A stretch of 64,000 bases of DNA, from NCBI GenBank assembly GCA_946699065.1, contig CAMPDV010000139.1, forward strand, positions 62,001 through 126,000, in the 5' to 3' direction. The translations under genes were made by a program, and so were the position numbers. This DNA comes from Loxodes magnus (Eukaryota > Ciliophora > Karyorelictea > Loxodida > Loxodidae). Within the stretch, counting starts at the first letter, position 1. Every line of letters begins with the position of its first letter. This document shows positions 48,270 through 60,581 of this stretch, one piece after another. The notes beneath the pieces are model-generated. The model was not told the origin of the DNA. It saw only the letters and a list, made by a program, of their open reading frames with translations, and did not search any database.

Positions 48270-50175
48270 GTACAAATACCAGTCTGTAGTAATCATCTAT
48301 TATTAAAAATCTTAGTTAATTTTTAATTTAAGAATCTATGCAATATCTTTATTTCACTATTTTAGTATAAATAATATCTCTAAAGTATTCAAATTGGATT
48401 CCTAGTATTTATAAAACATATTTAGACATTAATTTTCATGTTTCACTCTTTATAATTATGCACTAGTTAGATACTTTATAATATGCTTCATTTTTCTAAT
48501 TCTAATTCTAATAATAAAGATAAAGAAAAAGATAGAGTTTTAGAAAGATTTATAATAGTAACTTGAACATTTGAAAGAGTAAATGTGATTGTTAATAAAA
48601 CTTGGGATATTTAGAATATTTACTTTAAGTAAAATTTTATATTTCTAGTTTTACTTCTTATAGAATATAGTTAGAAATGGTTAATTTTCTTATAAAAAGC
48701 AAAATGGTATCAAGTTATAATATTTCCTCAGTATATCCGTTTGTTCTAAGAAATGAGAATTATAAGCTTGTTTTCTTATATATAATAGACTCATTTTTAT
48801 GGAAACCAGTAATTTTGAGTTAAAATCTTAAAATAGATAAGATAAAATTACAAAATATCTAATAATTTAACCAACTTAAGGTTAACAGTAATTTTTGTAA
48901 TTAAATAAATCCAAATTTAATATTAAAATATTTAATAATTTGCTAATTATATTAGTGATATTTTTATTTATGATAGTAAATTAAATTTGTCGTTTTATAT
49001 CTTATTGCAAAGTCTTTAATTATAATTGTTTTTCAATTGATTTTATATTTCTTTAACTTTTACTCAAAAAGTACTATTTTCGCTTATATAGTTTCTACTA
49101 TTCTTCAAACTGTAATTAGTTTTACAATTTTATAAATTTATATTATTTATTATAGAATGACTTTAATTATAGTAATCCAATTTATCAATTTTCAAAATAA
49201 ATTTTGAAATTCTAAAATTTAATAATTTTTTGATAAAATGCCTTTTATCTTTACAATAGTTGCATCTTTTATTTCTTACTCATTCTTGGAAATAATTTTT
49301 AATAAGGTTTGCTTATTTAATTCTTGAAATATTATTCTTAAATTCAATTTAAAAGAAATTTCATTTAAATCACTGAATAATTTTTTACTACCCTTAATAT
49401 TTTATTATTATATTATGGCGTTAGCTCACAGAGATTTCACAATCATAATAAATTTTCTAATGATTCTTAGGTGTATAATTTTATAAACGCATAATTTAAA
49501 AGCTTTTTAATTTTTCTTTCATAGTTCAAAAGCTTTATTCTTAGCTTATGCATTTTTCCTCAGATTTCTTAGCTTTTAATTTTTTAAATATAACAATTTA
49601 TTCTTTTTAGCAAATTATAGTAATATTTGAAAAATTTAATCCCATTTTTTCCCACATTTCAATTTTTTACTTTTTCAAACTTAATTATTATAAAACATTT
49701 TATGTTTTACCTTTCTAAAAAATTGCTGGTTTATGAGAAATTATTTATCATTTTTCTTTTTTATAGCTAACTTCATATTATCATCTCTAACATTTATAAT
49801 TAAAGAATAAATTACTTCAAAAGATAAAATATTTTATAAATTTTAGATAACTATCTTTTTCATTTTTTCTATTTAATAATTCTATTTAAATACCAAATAA
49901 TGTAAAATTTATTATCTTATTTTTAAATTTAAATATAGTAAAAAGCACAAAAAGTTAGAAAAGAGATTTAATAAAATATTTTTCTAAAATAAATTAGTTG
50001 TAAAAAAGCTATTATTTATAATAATAAGCATTAAATCAAAAATTTAGAAATTAATATTTTTATCACTTTTTAAATAGATAAAAAATCAATTTTTAGGAAT
50101 TGTCATTATTAAAAATTGAGCAGCTTATAATAACGTAAATATACTTAGATATAAGTAAATTTATAAATAAATTTA
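48270..50175. other. AT-rich stretch, no gene seen
   Basis: Long T-rich and A-rich runs, no conserved motif or repeat found on either strand. Confidence 0.55.
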
Positions 50176-50179
50176 AATT

Positions 50180-50445
50180 AAAATAGTTTTTTAATCTTGT
50201 TTACATCTCATCATTTTTCTTTAATTAGTTCTTCTTTCTATTCATCTTTAGCTTCTTCCTTTTTTGCTTTCTCCATTTCTAGAATCTCAAGTCTCCTTGT
50301 CATTAGCTTCTTATGAAATATTTTGATCTATAAGTCTAAATACTCCAATTTAGACCTTGAAAATGAGTTTAGGTATTCTTGATCGTATAGTATAAGGCGC
50401 CTTAAGTCATAATTTCCGATCTTTTCCGATAATCAATTCATTATA
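50180..50445 (-). mobile_element. LINE 3'-end fragment, near-identical to 8624-8887
   Basis: About 260 bp matches the 3' end of the LINE relic with only a few differences (e.g. one extra T in CTTTTCCGAT). It breaks off on its 5' side at about 50445. This is the usual form of a 5'-truncated LINE insertion, and the high identity shows it is young. Confidence 0.85.
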
Positions 50446-50449
50446 TTAG

Positions 50450-51205
50450 ATATAAGTAAATTTATCTATATTTATAATATATATAGAAAATTTAGAAATA
50501 TGTTTTTATGTAAATAAATTATAATTATAAAAGAGTTTCTTAAAGACTAAGAAAATAGACTGAATTAAATTTATAAGAAAGTAATAAAAAAACGAAAAAA
50601 ATAATTTTTTTAGCTAAATATTATAAGAAAATCAGTTTAAGCAAAACAAATTTCGAAATCATAACAATAAGAGATTGTGAAAAAGTTTTTACATGAGTAA
50701 AATATAAATATAATTTTATTTTAACCGAATGAATATCTTTGTTCTGTCTATTAAAGCTGAAAATATATTTTTAAAGATAAAAAATTTACAAAATTTGGTA
50801 GTAAAATCTCATACAATTTGATTTAAATAATTTCATTCTCTTAATTTGTTTGTGAAGAAAATTTCAAAATTAAAGTAGCTAATTATTTCTCTATTGAATC
50901 TTTTATCTTCACTATATTGAGTAAATTAGAAAAAAATGCTGTAGGATTTTACTATTTTAAGAGTAATGTAGCAACAATTAAAGAGTAAAATACTAAATTA
51001 TACGTAAAAATATTTAATATTAGTAGAAAAATATTTGACTATATCAAAAACTATTAATCATATGATATTAAAATGATTTATATATTTCATCATGATTTAA
51101 TTTTAAAACTTATTCAAAATATTTTAACATTTAATAGTCAAATTTAAGTGAATAAATAAATCATATTTATTTTAAATTTTTGGAAAAGGATATCCCTTTA
51201 TTAGC
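50450..51205. other. AT-rich stretch downstream of the eEF1A-like gene
   Basis: No gene or repeat recognised. Confidence 0.5.
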
Positions 51206-51210
51206 ATTAC

Positions 51211-52560
51211 TCAATGCATTTTTGTTTCAATTTATATTTCTTCGGTCATCTTCTCTACTATTTCTAGCTTCTTTACATCTTTAATTATTCCTATTGCAAC
51301 CGTTTGCCACATATCTCTTACTATGAATCTTCCTAGAGGAGGATATTATTATACTGATTCAACACACATTGGCTTACTTGGAACTAATTTTACAATAGCA
51401 GTATCTCCTTTTTTCAAAAATTAAGGCTCTTCTTCTATGACTGCACCTGTACGTCTATCTATAGTTTATCTAAGTTCTTAAAATGTGCAAGCTACATTAT
51501 CATTATGGCATTCTATAACAGGACAATAACCCTATCTAATTTAGCCGGGATGATTTAAAATTATCACTTAAGCTAAGAATGATATTGCTCTTTTTGGTGG
51601 ATCATCTTAAGTATTTCCACAAACAAAGCCTCTCCTTAATTCTTTGACTTTTAAATCTTTTACGTTAAATCTCACATTATCTCCAGGATAGGTTTCTTCG
51701 AGCATTTCATGATTTATATCAATGGAAGTCACTTCAGTTGCCAAACCTACGGGAGCAAAAGTTACCATCATACCAGTTTTCATAACTCCAGTTTCTACTC
51801 TTCCTAATGCAACTGTACCAATACTTCTAATCTTAAATACATCCTAAAGAAGAAGACGAAGAGGCTTATCAATGAATCTTTTTGGTGGAATAATAGAATC
51901 TAAACATTAAAGAAGAGTCGGTCCTTTATATCAATCCATATTTTTGGAAGGCTCTGTTAAGTTATCCCCTTTCCAACCTGAAATAGGGATGAATGGAATT
52001 TTAGCTGGATTATATCCTATTTTCCTTAATCGTTCCTTCACTTCTATCTATATTTCCTAAAACCTATTCATATCATAATTTACTGTTATATCATCCATTT
52101 TATTTACTCCTACAATAATTTATTTTACTCCTAAAGTATAAGCAAGAAGTGCATGTAATCTTGTTTAACCTTATTGGCAAATACCTGCTTCGAATTCTCC
52201 AATACTAGCTGCAACTATTAATAGAGCTATATCAACTTGACTAATTCCTGACATTATATTTTTAATAAAGTCATGTTATCCTGAGGAATCAATAATCGTA
52301 TAATCATATTTTGGAGTTTCTATTTTCCATTTAGTTGTATTAACTGCTATACCTCGTTAACGATCCGGTTATAGTCTTTAACATATCAAAAGAAACTTTA
52401 AAGAATCTCTGTTAAATTATTCAGCTTCTTTTCCAATTCGCTCAATCATACGTTAATCAATACCTCCACATTTACAAATCAAATGTCCTGTCGTAGTAGA
52501 CTTTCCTGAATCTACATGACCAATTACAATTAAATTGATATATGGTTTTACTTTAGGCAT
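51211..52560 (-). CDS. eEF1A-like translation GTPase, 449 aa, catalytic residues replaced
   Basis: ATG 52560 to TGA 51211-51213 is exactly 450 codons with no break, the usual eEF1A length. Domain order: GTPase domain with P-loop GHVDSGKS (residues 14-21), CGGID (31-35), DxxG as DSSG (91-94), NKMD and SGWKGDN; then domain 2 ([12 protein letters not shown]) and domain 3 ([21 protein letters not shown]). Six or more Gln positions are TAA/TAG, and the conserved MPWYKGPTL-type Trp is TGA (51931-51933). Two key residues are changed: the switch-I Thr of RGIT is Ala (RGIAVN, residue 72) and the catalytic His of DxPGHRD is Gln (SSGQHD, residue 95). Classical eEF1A delivers aminoacyl-tRNA to the ribosome. 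This copy could bind GTP, but I expect it to hydrolyse it poorly. It may be a specialised paralogue or a recently retired copy. Confidence 0.93.
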
Positions 52561-52984
52561 CTTTAACTTTAAAGAAAATTTAAATATTTATTGATGAATG
52601 AGACTTTTATAACTAAATCTTAAAAATTTAACTTTATACCTTTCACTATTATTTTAACTATAAAAGCCTAAATAAATTTAGTCTAAGCTTATATCCTAAT
52701 ATAGTTAATCTCAATATAATTAGTAGTGGCTATTCTATTCTTTAATAAATAATTGCAAAATATAGAGATTAAAGCAAAGAATTTTATCTAAATTTTATTT
52801 TATTAACTTCCTAATAAAAATGTAAGAATCATCATTTAGTCAATCCTTTTTATTTTAATTATTTTATATTTTTATGTCTACTACATCCAAATTTTATTAC
52901 TCAAAAAATGCTTAAACAATTATATTTTATATTTATCTTAAGCGAAACTAAGAAAGGATAATTAAAAGAATGATATTAAATTAA

Positions 52985-54040
52985 TTAATTAATTTTAAAC
53001 TAAAAGAGTTTTCTTTAGATGCAAGAATTGATTTCTTCAATTATAACGTTGATAAATACTTTTTAAATTATTTTTAAATATCTTCTTGATCTCCTCATTT
53101 TTAATTACATTACATTTACTTTCTTCATATCTTTTACTTCTTTCTTTATTGCATTCTCCATTCTAATAACTCAAATCTTCTTGACATTAGCTTCTTGGAA
53201 ATATTTTTATTTGTAAATATAAACACTCAAATTAAGACCTTGAAAATGAATTTATATATCCTTGGTCATTTAGTGCAAGGTATTTAAAGTCATAATTCCT
53301 GATCTTTTTCGAAAGTCAAATCCTTATACTAAAATAGAATATAAATATAAAGATGTGCTAAAATATTTCATCCTCTCCACACATACAATAAAGCTTATCA
53401 ATGGAATTATGACGATCTTGAAGATCCTTCCGAAAAATATTTGATTAAGTTCTAAATTTATGTGTAAAGATTATTTCTCATCTATATTATTTGTTCGACT
53501 TCGTATAAGTAATTTTTGGGAATTGTTAAAGATTACTAAATTGCTCAGTATATAATTTAGCTGTTTTAATTCTTTTAAATTTAAATGTAGAGACATTATA
53601 GAAATACTTTTATATTTTTCCTCTTATATATTTTGTAATGCTTTTAAGTTAGTGCGCCTCTAGATTTTATGCAGATCAATATTATAAAGATTTTATAACT
53701 GTTAAACTTAATCATAGTATTGAAATCCTCTTTTCCAACTATTAAAGAAAACTTATCTACTGTCAATCTAGGAAAATCAATGTTTTCTTATCTCATTTTA
53801 TAATGGAATTTAAAGAAATTTATAGTTATAATGTTCTTGAAGGTAACTAGTTTAAATCTATATAGCATTACTAATCAAATGTTGAAATTGCTACTTAAAA
53901 GACTTTCCTTAAATCATTCTCATACTTGATTTGATTCTATTCATAACTCCCATTAATTCTTTTTGAATACTCCATGGTACTAATTCTTCTCCATATTCTG
54001 CTTTAGATAACGTAAAAATCTGCCTTCAGTTTTATCTTAT
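52985..54040 (-). mobile_element. Older 5'-truncated LINE copy
   Basis: About 1 kb collinear with 8545-9590 of the LINE relic but diverged by many substitutions and indels. Recognisable words include CTCTCCACACATACAATA and CCATGGTACTAA. No open frame remains. It lies immediately upstream of the eEF1A-like gene start. Confidence 0.8.
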
Positions 54041-54044
54041 AAAT

Positions 54045-54750
54045 TATGGTTCTTTTATCGTAATATATATTTTAGGTTTAGTTTCTTAATTTTGTAAAAA
54101 TTAAAATGCTAATTTTAACCCACATTTTTTCTTACGTTCTAGGATTTTTTACATATATTTCCTAAATTTATTTATTCCAATACTACCAATTTTTTCCCTA
54201 AGTTCATTCTATAAAATCAAGTAGTTTCTTAATTTCTATTTTTAATTTTGCCTGCAAATTGATTTAAAGAAGAATGTTCAAATTAAAATAGCATCTTTTC
54301 TTCAAGCTACGGTTTATATTCTTAGAGTTTGTATTTATTGACTATTAAATTTATTTATTTAGTTCTTCTAAATATTTTTAAAATATCTGAGATCCTTCCT
54401 GTTCCACAAATCCTAAGAAGTATCTACATAAATAACCTTAAGAATGTGATAAAATAAATAAGATAAAAATAGTGAAATAGGATAAATAAAGCATGATAGA
54501 AATGTGAAGCTATATAAAAGTAATTTAACCTAATAATATATGATAGCTTTAGTTGCCTTTTATAATATTTATTTTCATTAAGACATAAGATTAAAATAAT
54601 ATCTTCGTATGCATGTTGAAAGAGAACAAATTAAGTAAAAAACATTTAAAACACCAAATAGTAAAATGATAATAGGAAATAATATGAAAATAAGTATCTA
54701 TTTTTGTATTCTGGCATATAAGCATAATTTTAATTTTTTCTTGCTTATAC
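54045..54750. other. AT-rich stretch upstream of the kinase gene
   Basis: No gene or repeat recognised. It presumably contains the promoter of the kinase-like gene. Confidence 0.45.
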
Positions 54751-54757
54751 AGAATAA

Positions 54758-56643
54758 ATGAAATCTAGCATTGACAAAGATTTCATAATTTAAAGTAAAA
54801 ATTTGGAATAGGGTGAAAATATAGCTAGTGGAACATTTGGAACAGTTTATAAAGGAAATTATTAAAAGGAGTCTAAGTAACTATAAAGAAGTTGTCAGTG
54901 TAAAATAACTCAAAAAATATGAGCAGCTAGTTTCTATAAGAGTTTTCTATGTAAAGAAATTAAATCATCCGAATGTTGTGTAGTTATATGGATATTGTCC
55001 GTAGCCATTAAGTTTGGTAATAGAGTTAATGTAGCGTTCTTTGTATGATATGCTACATAGTAATGAGGAGATAAATGGGAATTGAGATATAAGATAACTT
55101 AGAGTATAGCATTTGGATTATAGTATATTCATAAATAAAATATATTGCATAGAGATCTAAAAAGTGGTAATATTCTATTGGACAGCTAAAATATCGTGAA
55201 AAAATAGCTGATTTTGGATTAGCAAAGACTAAATTTGAGACTAGATTGAAACAAACTCAAAAGTAGGAGCAACACGTTGAATGACTCCTGAGTTATTGAA
55301 GGGGACTCAAGTATATAGTTGGAAATCGGACGTCTATGCACTTGGTATGTATATTGGGAGACAGCATCTAGAAATATACCATTTAAGGAGACATAAGATA
55401 TGGTGATGATAGCCTTGGTATTGAAAGGAGAGAGAGAGGAATACCTTAAGATTGTCCATAAAATTTTTGGTAAATAATAGTTGAATGTTGGGGAGAGAAT
55501 CCAGAAACTAGATTGGAAATGGAAGCCATCGAATAAAAAATAGATGAGTGCTTATAGAAGAAAAAATAAGAGGTTTAATAACAAGAAATTGTATTAGTAG
55601 TAAAAACTAATTAATTATCAAAAGTAATTATAAAAGAATCTAGTTAGAAATAAGAAGAAGAGGAAATAATAAATAAAACAGTAGAATTGGAATTAAATGG
55701 TTCTTCAGTTTAATATTAAACAATTGATTTTAGTAATATAAATAAGGAATAATTAAAGATATTTTTAGAATAGTTTAAAAAGTAGTCGTTAAAAGTAGAA
55801 ACCATAGTGTAAAATGTTTTAAATAAAGATAGTTTAACTGAAAAAGTTGATATATTGTTGTAGATGAATGAGATAAAAGATACTATAATAGAATAGAAAT
55901 TTTTAAAAATTGTGGATTTATCTAAAAATTTTTAAGAGATAACTTAAGCGTCATCCAATGCAATAACTTGTCTAAACTACATGAATTATGAATTTAGGAA
56001 GTAAATTTATTTGGAATAATAGTAGTAGGAGCAGATTTGTCAGATACAATTTTTACCGAATGCAATTTATCTCATTCATATTTAAAAAATTACAATCTCC
56101 GAAACACCAAATTTATAAACTGTAATCTCATTAGCTCAAATCTAACCAATATTTTAACCGAATAGGTTCATTTAATATAAGGTCATTCTAATTCAATATT
56201 TGCGTTGGCAATATCAAGTGCAATAAATGAATAGTATCAGGGAGTGATGCCAATCTGATAAAAATATAGGATTTCCATACTTAAGAGTTAAAAAATACAT
56301 TTACTGGTCATACAGATTCTGTATATTCAGTAGTAATATCAAGTTATGATTAATGACTAGTTCAGGAAGCTTGGATAAAAAAATAAAGATATGGCTAATT
56401 AAAGCTGGTTAATGCTTGGCAACTTTGTAAGGTCATAAGGGAGGAGTAGGAAGTGTTCAGATAGCATAAAATAATAAGTGGATAGTATCAGGAGGTGGAT
56501 ATGGTGAAATAAGAAGATGGAATGTGCAGAGGTTATTACAATCTTATAATTATAGCTAATAGTAACAAATAAGTAATGATTTAAATTATAATTAAGTAGG
56601 TATATTGGAATTTAATTTATTCCTTCTATAACTTAAAGTTTGA
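54758..56643 (+). pseudogene. Protein kinase + pentapeptide repeats + WD40, several frame breaks
   Basis: N-terminal TKL/Tyr-kinase-like domain with ASGTFGTVYKG (P-loop), VTIKKLSV (catalytic Lys), LNHPNVVQLYGYCP, HRDLKSGN (catalytic loop), ADFGLAK, GATRWMTPE (the W is TGA at 55278-55280), SDVYALGM and CWGENPETR. All catalytic residues are present. Next come a Glu/Gln-rich linker (55560-55990) and pentapeptide repeats (GADLSDTIFTECNLSHSYL... about 56030-56150). At least two or three WD40 blades follow (GHTDSVYSVVI, SGSLDKKIKIW, GHKGGVGSVQI, to 56530). At least five single-base-type shifts are needed to join these blocks (after YKG, near 54940, before AFGLQYIH, before GATR, after ALGM, and in WD blade 2). 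This is either a young pseudogene, sequence error, or a transcript using frameshifting. Confidence 0.8.
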
Positions 56644-57110
56644 GAATTGTAATACAAGCAAAATATTGATGAATGAAAGTGATAAATAGAGATTCTTAAG
56701 TAAATGTGAAAGTTGAGAATAAAGTATAAACTATTAAAAATAACTTAATTTAGCTAATAGCTCTACATTTATATAAATAATTATAAATGTAAATATATCA
56801 ATTAAAATATAAAGCAAGTGTTTAGTTATGAAGTCATAAATATTTAAAGATAAATTAGTAATTTTCATTAGCATAAGAAATTAAAAAGTGTAAAGATAAT
56901 TTTGGATAGAGTTGATGATTAGAAGAGTAGCTGGAAGGAAAATGTTGTCAAAAGATTCGAAAATAAAAGTTGATTGAAAAATTAATAGTAAAGATATACA
57001 TCTGTTTATTAAATAAAAAGAAATTAGAGTAAATAAACTTGCTTAAAAGGGATTTTTTTTAATTATTTAGAAATATTTAAAATATCAAATAAGTTAGATA
57101 ATTTGAATTT

Positions 57111-57344
57111 ATGGATATATGTGATAAAACTGGTTTTATTGATCCAAGAAAAAAGTTATTTGCAAATAAAGTAAAACAAATAATTTCTGCCTATACCTTA
57201 GATAAAACAGCTAAATAAGAAACTTCATCTGGTCTCTTTCAAAACCTTTAAAAGAAATATTATAAGCACTTATATTAATATATCAACATTTATTTGATAA
57301 TATGCTCATTTATACATAAAAATTAAGGTATCTTAATTACCTGA
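57111..57344 (+). CDS. Small unknown ORF, 77 aa
   Basis: ATG 57111 to TGA 57342-57344, 78 codons. The first half is balanced (MDICDKTGFIDPRKKLFANK, then DKTAKQETSSGLFQNLQKK); the second half is hydrophobic. Lys/Glu-rich reading continues further downstream to about 57560 in other frames. No family recognised. Confidence 0.35.
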
Positions 57345-57799
57345 AAAATATGAGATCCTGTTTAAATAAAGTATTGATAATCCAACTTTACAACTGCATT
57401 TACTTAATGTGAAAAATTAAAAATAATCTTCAAGCTAATTGAAAAAAAGCAAAAAGATAATAAGAAAGAAAGTAATAAGAAATAGAAGATTAAAAGAGAT
57501 AAATCTTTAATTTAAAAAAAACTCTAAAAGAACTTGAAAACATTATATAATCAAAGTATTTGAACAAATGATTTAGGATTAAAAATGTTTTGATCCAAAG
57601 CTTTTTATTAAATTTATTTTAGAAACTGTAATTTGAGTCTTTTAACTATATTCGTAATTTTTAGATTGATTTTTTGTAAAAATTAAATTTGACTGAATTA
57701 TTTTCAGCTTTAATTATTATTTTCACAGCAACTAGATTGTAAGTAGTTGAATTGAAAGGTTTTAGCAAGAATAGTATAATAAAAAATATAACGCTTTTT

Positions 57800-57985
57800 T
57801 CAAAATTATTAAGTTTCTTGCTTACAATCGGCTAATTTAGCTTTCCATAAAGGTTAAAACAAACTTGAGAGTTCCAAATAATTTTTTGCGTCATTGAGAT
57901 TCTCTGAAGACATATAACTGACAAGGAAGCACTTATTCGAATTAAAAATAGATTTGTAATTCTTTGTCTTTGAGATTAAATCCAT
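57800..57985 (-). CDS. Small unknown ORF, 61 aa
   Basis: ATG 57985 to TGA 57800-57802, 62 codons. The sequence is balanced (KTKNYKSIFNSNKCFLVSYM, SSENLNDAKNYLELSS, LWKAKLADCKQET), with three Cys and no low-complexity tract, and is GC-richer than both flanks. No family recognised. Confidence 0.45.
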
Positions 57986-58274
57986 TTTTTATTCTCCCTG
58001 GAATCTTCTTATTTTCTTATAAAATGTGTGTCTTGAATTTTAATTACACCTAGACTATGAAAATATCTTGTCATGTAAAAAATGATAACTAACTCTTAAT
58101 AGAAATTGTTTATACTATATAAAATATGGATGATAGCCATGATTGGGAGAACTTTTAGGTAACTTGGATCAGTGTATATTGCATTGCGAATTATCTATCT
58201 CCATATATCTCCACAGATAAGGGTGGATAAGTTCGGAAGTTGCATGCCTAACTTTTTTAGGTTATTATTCTGGT

Positions 58275-58580
58275 AATAATTGTTAAAATACTTAAATAAA
58301 AAGCCTAAATAGAGACATTATGTTAAAATTTAAATTATACAGACTTTGTGTCATTAAACTTAGTAAGAAGTAGTCAAATAATCTAATTATCAAAACATGT
58401 AATTTTATTTAATTAATTTGAAGGAAAAATTAGGTCTAAAGCCTAGCGATAATGTTAGAGTTTAATAGAGATTATTATATAAATAGTAACATATCAAATA
58501 CATTTTAAGCATTAAAGAATATAGAGAAGTATAGCTTGGATAGGTACTTAAATGTAGAGATTTAATTAATATCATTTACT
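58275..58580 (+). repeat. Dispersed ~300-bp repeat, copy 2
   Basis: Same orientation and closely similar to 13345-13645, including the distance-and-order relationship to a downstream H element. Between it and H5 (58590-59510) I see only AT-rich DNA. A possible weak similarity to 13690-13790 occurs around 58730. Confidence 0.75.
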
Positions 58581-59516
58581 AAAAGATAAAGCTAAAATAA
58601 AAAGTGGCAGATATTTTGGGTTTATTTTAAACTTAAGTTTCTTAAGCTATTTAATAGAGAATTATTCAAAGAATCTAACTAAAAAATTAAAACCTTTTTG
58701 ATATTTTAGAAGATGGTTCTTATGAACTGAGATATTTATGACTAAAATACGAAAAGGAAAAAATCTTCTTAGCTTTCTATTAAACAATAATTCAAACTGA
58801 TAAAGTTTCTAATTAATTATAAACTTAAGATATGTTTAAATAAAGATTAGCACTCTCAGTAAAAAGGAGAGTAACAAATGTAAAATTAACACTCAAACTG
58901 CTATAAGACAAATTATAAGATAAGCAAGATACCTACTTAATAATAAAGAGCATACATTAGAGAAAATGGATTGAGTTAAAATAATCGAAATTAGAAAAGA
59001 AAGATAAAAAGACTCTCAAAAAGTCTATCGAAAATTAAATTTTCAACACTTGCTTTTTAAGATATTTTAAATTAAAAAAGGTATCTTTTCTTAAAGAATC
59101 AAGATAAAGAATAAATTAGGCCAGAATTATAAATTATGTTAATATGCTTAATCCACAAGCTTCCTTTTATATAAAATTACTAATATTAATGAATTATTTG
59201 TTCTTTTGATGACTCATTTATAAATTATTTAGCAAAGCACACTCTGATATAATAATTCACTGATTGAAATACAAATTTAAATTTATAGCAACTTATGCTT
59301 AGATCGTGTAAATAATAATATTGTTTTATCAATAATTGTATAAATTATTTCCAAATGATTAGTAATGGTAAATGCCCTTAATTTAATTTCGGCTTATTTA
59401 TAATATTTATTATTAAAATCTTTATATTTATAAATACTCCAATCTCAGCTTGTCATTATACATCTATTTTTCATTTCAATTTAATGCTATTATTATATAT
59501 ATTAATTATCACCATA

Positions 59517-59969
59517 GTTGTTCGAAGGTGAACAACAAGGGACGGCTTTATCAGAGGTTGGGGAAGCTAAGTACTCATAATCGACTTTATGTATTCCTCT
59601 GCTTTGGCTTTGTCTCGAGACATCTGCTAGTTTGACCTTCGGCACTAGCTTATTTTAGCTTTTAATTCTAGAAATAAAAGGAAATTATTTTTGCGAGCTT
59701 CATCAGAAGTGGGGAATTTAAGTGCCCATAATTGACACATGTCGTCCTCTGCTTTGGTGATGCAATGAGACGCAACCCTGCCATGTCCTTAAACCTCCAA
59801 CAAGTATTAAAGATTACAAGTATTCTTAAATTATATCAGTATTGAATAATTATACCAGTATTGAACAAGGTTTATCAGTATCTGATAATTTTATGAGTAA
59901 CAAACATTCTTGTCAGTATGAAACATTTTTTTTAAAGAGCTGCGCACCAACGAGAGTGCTACGCGCTCT
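59517..59969 (+). repeat. H element copy H5
   Basis: Complete and close to H2. Palindrome GTTGTTC-GAAGGT-GAACAAC at 59517-59536, two CAGAGG/CCTCTG modules (one start changed to CAGAAG), iterons about 59835-59930, terminal hairpin 59936-59969. Confidence 0.85.
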
Positions 59970-60323
59970 ATAATCAAATTTATTTATTTATAGCTTTATT
60001 CATATTATGCTTTTCTAAAGTAAACATAATTCAAAGCATTGAATTCAAATTTTTTACATAATAAAGCATATAAACTCATCACTCTAAAGAGTTAGGTATT
60101 AGTAATAATATCTTTAAATTTAGTTTCTTACTTTTGCTTTAATAAAGAAGGGAAATTTAATTCTTGATATCTTTAATTTAAAAGTCTAAAATTTAAATAA
60201 AGGAATTAAATGCTTATGAGCATTTACTCTTTGCTAATATAATCTAAAAGCCAATTAATAGCATATGTATACTCATAAGTGTCTTTTTAAGAAAATAAAT
60301 CGTTTTAACAGACCAAAATCCTA

Positions 60324-60581
60324 ATGCAAGAAATTAAATATTTTAACGCTGCATCAACAAATAGATACAGCTACTTACTTAATAGAATTGCTCAAGCTAC
60401 GAAAATTAGTATGGAAAAAGAATTAGAAGACTTAATTGAAATGAAGAAATCCCAAGATAGAAAATTCCAAGAAAAGTGGAATAATTGCAAGTCTTACTAA
60501 GCTTTTATAAGCCTTCATAAATTAAACTGTACTGTAAGAAGATAAACTATTTCATACAATTTTATTAATCTTAATATGTGA
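60324..60581 (+). CDS. Small coiled-coil protein, 85 aa
   Basis: ATG 60324 to TGA 60579-60581, 86 codons. It reads MQEIKYFNAASTNRYSYLLN, then a strongly helical, charged core KISMEKELEDLIEMKKSQDR, KFQEKWNNCKSYQ. The codon use is purine-rich and coding-like. Its last 67 bases overlap, antiparallel, the end of the minus-strand gene at 60515. No family recognised. Confidence 0.5.
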
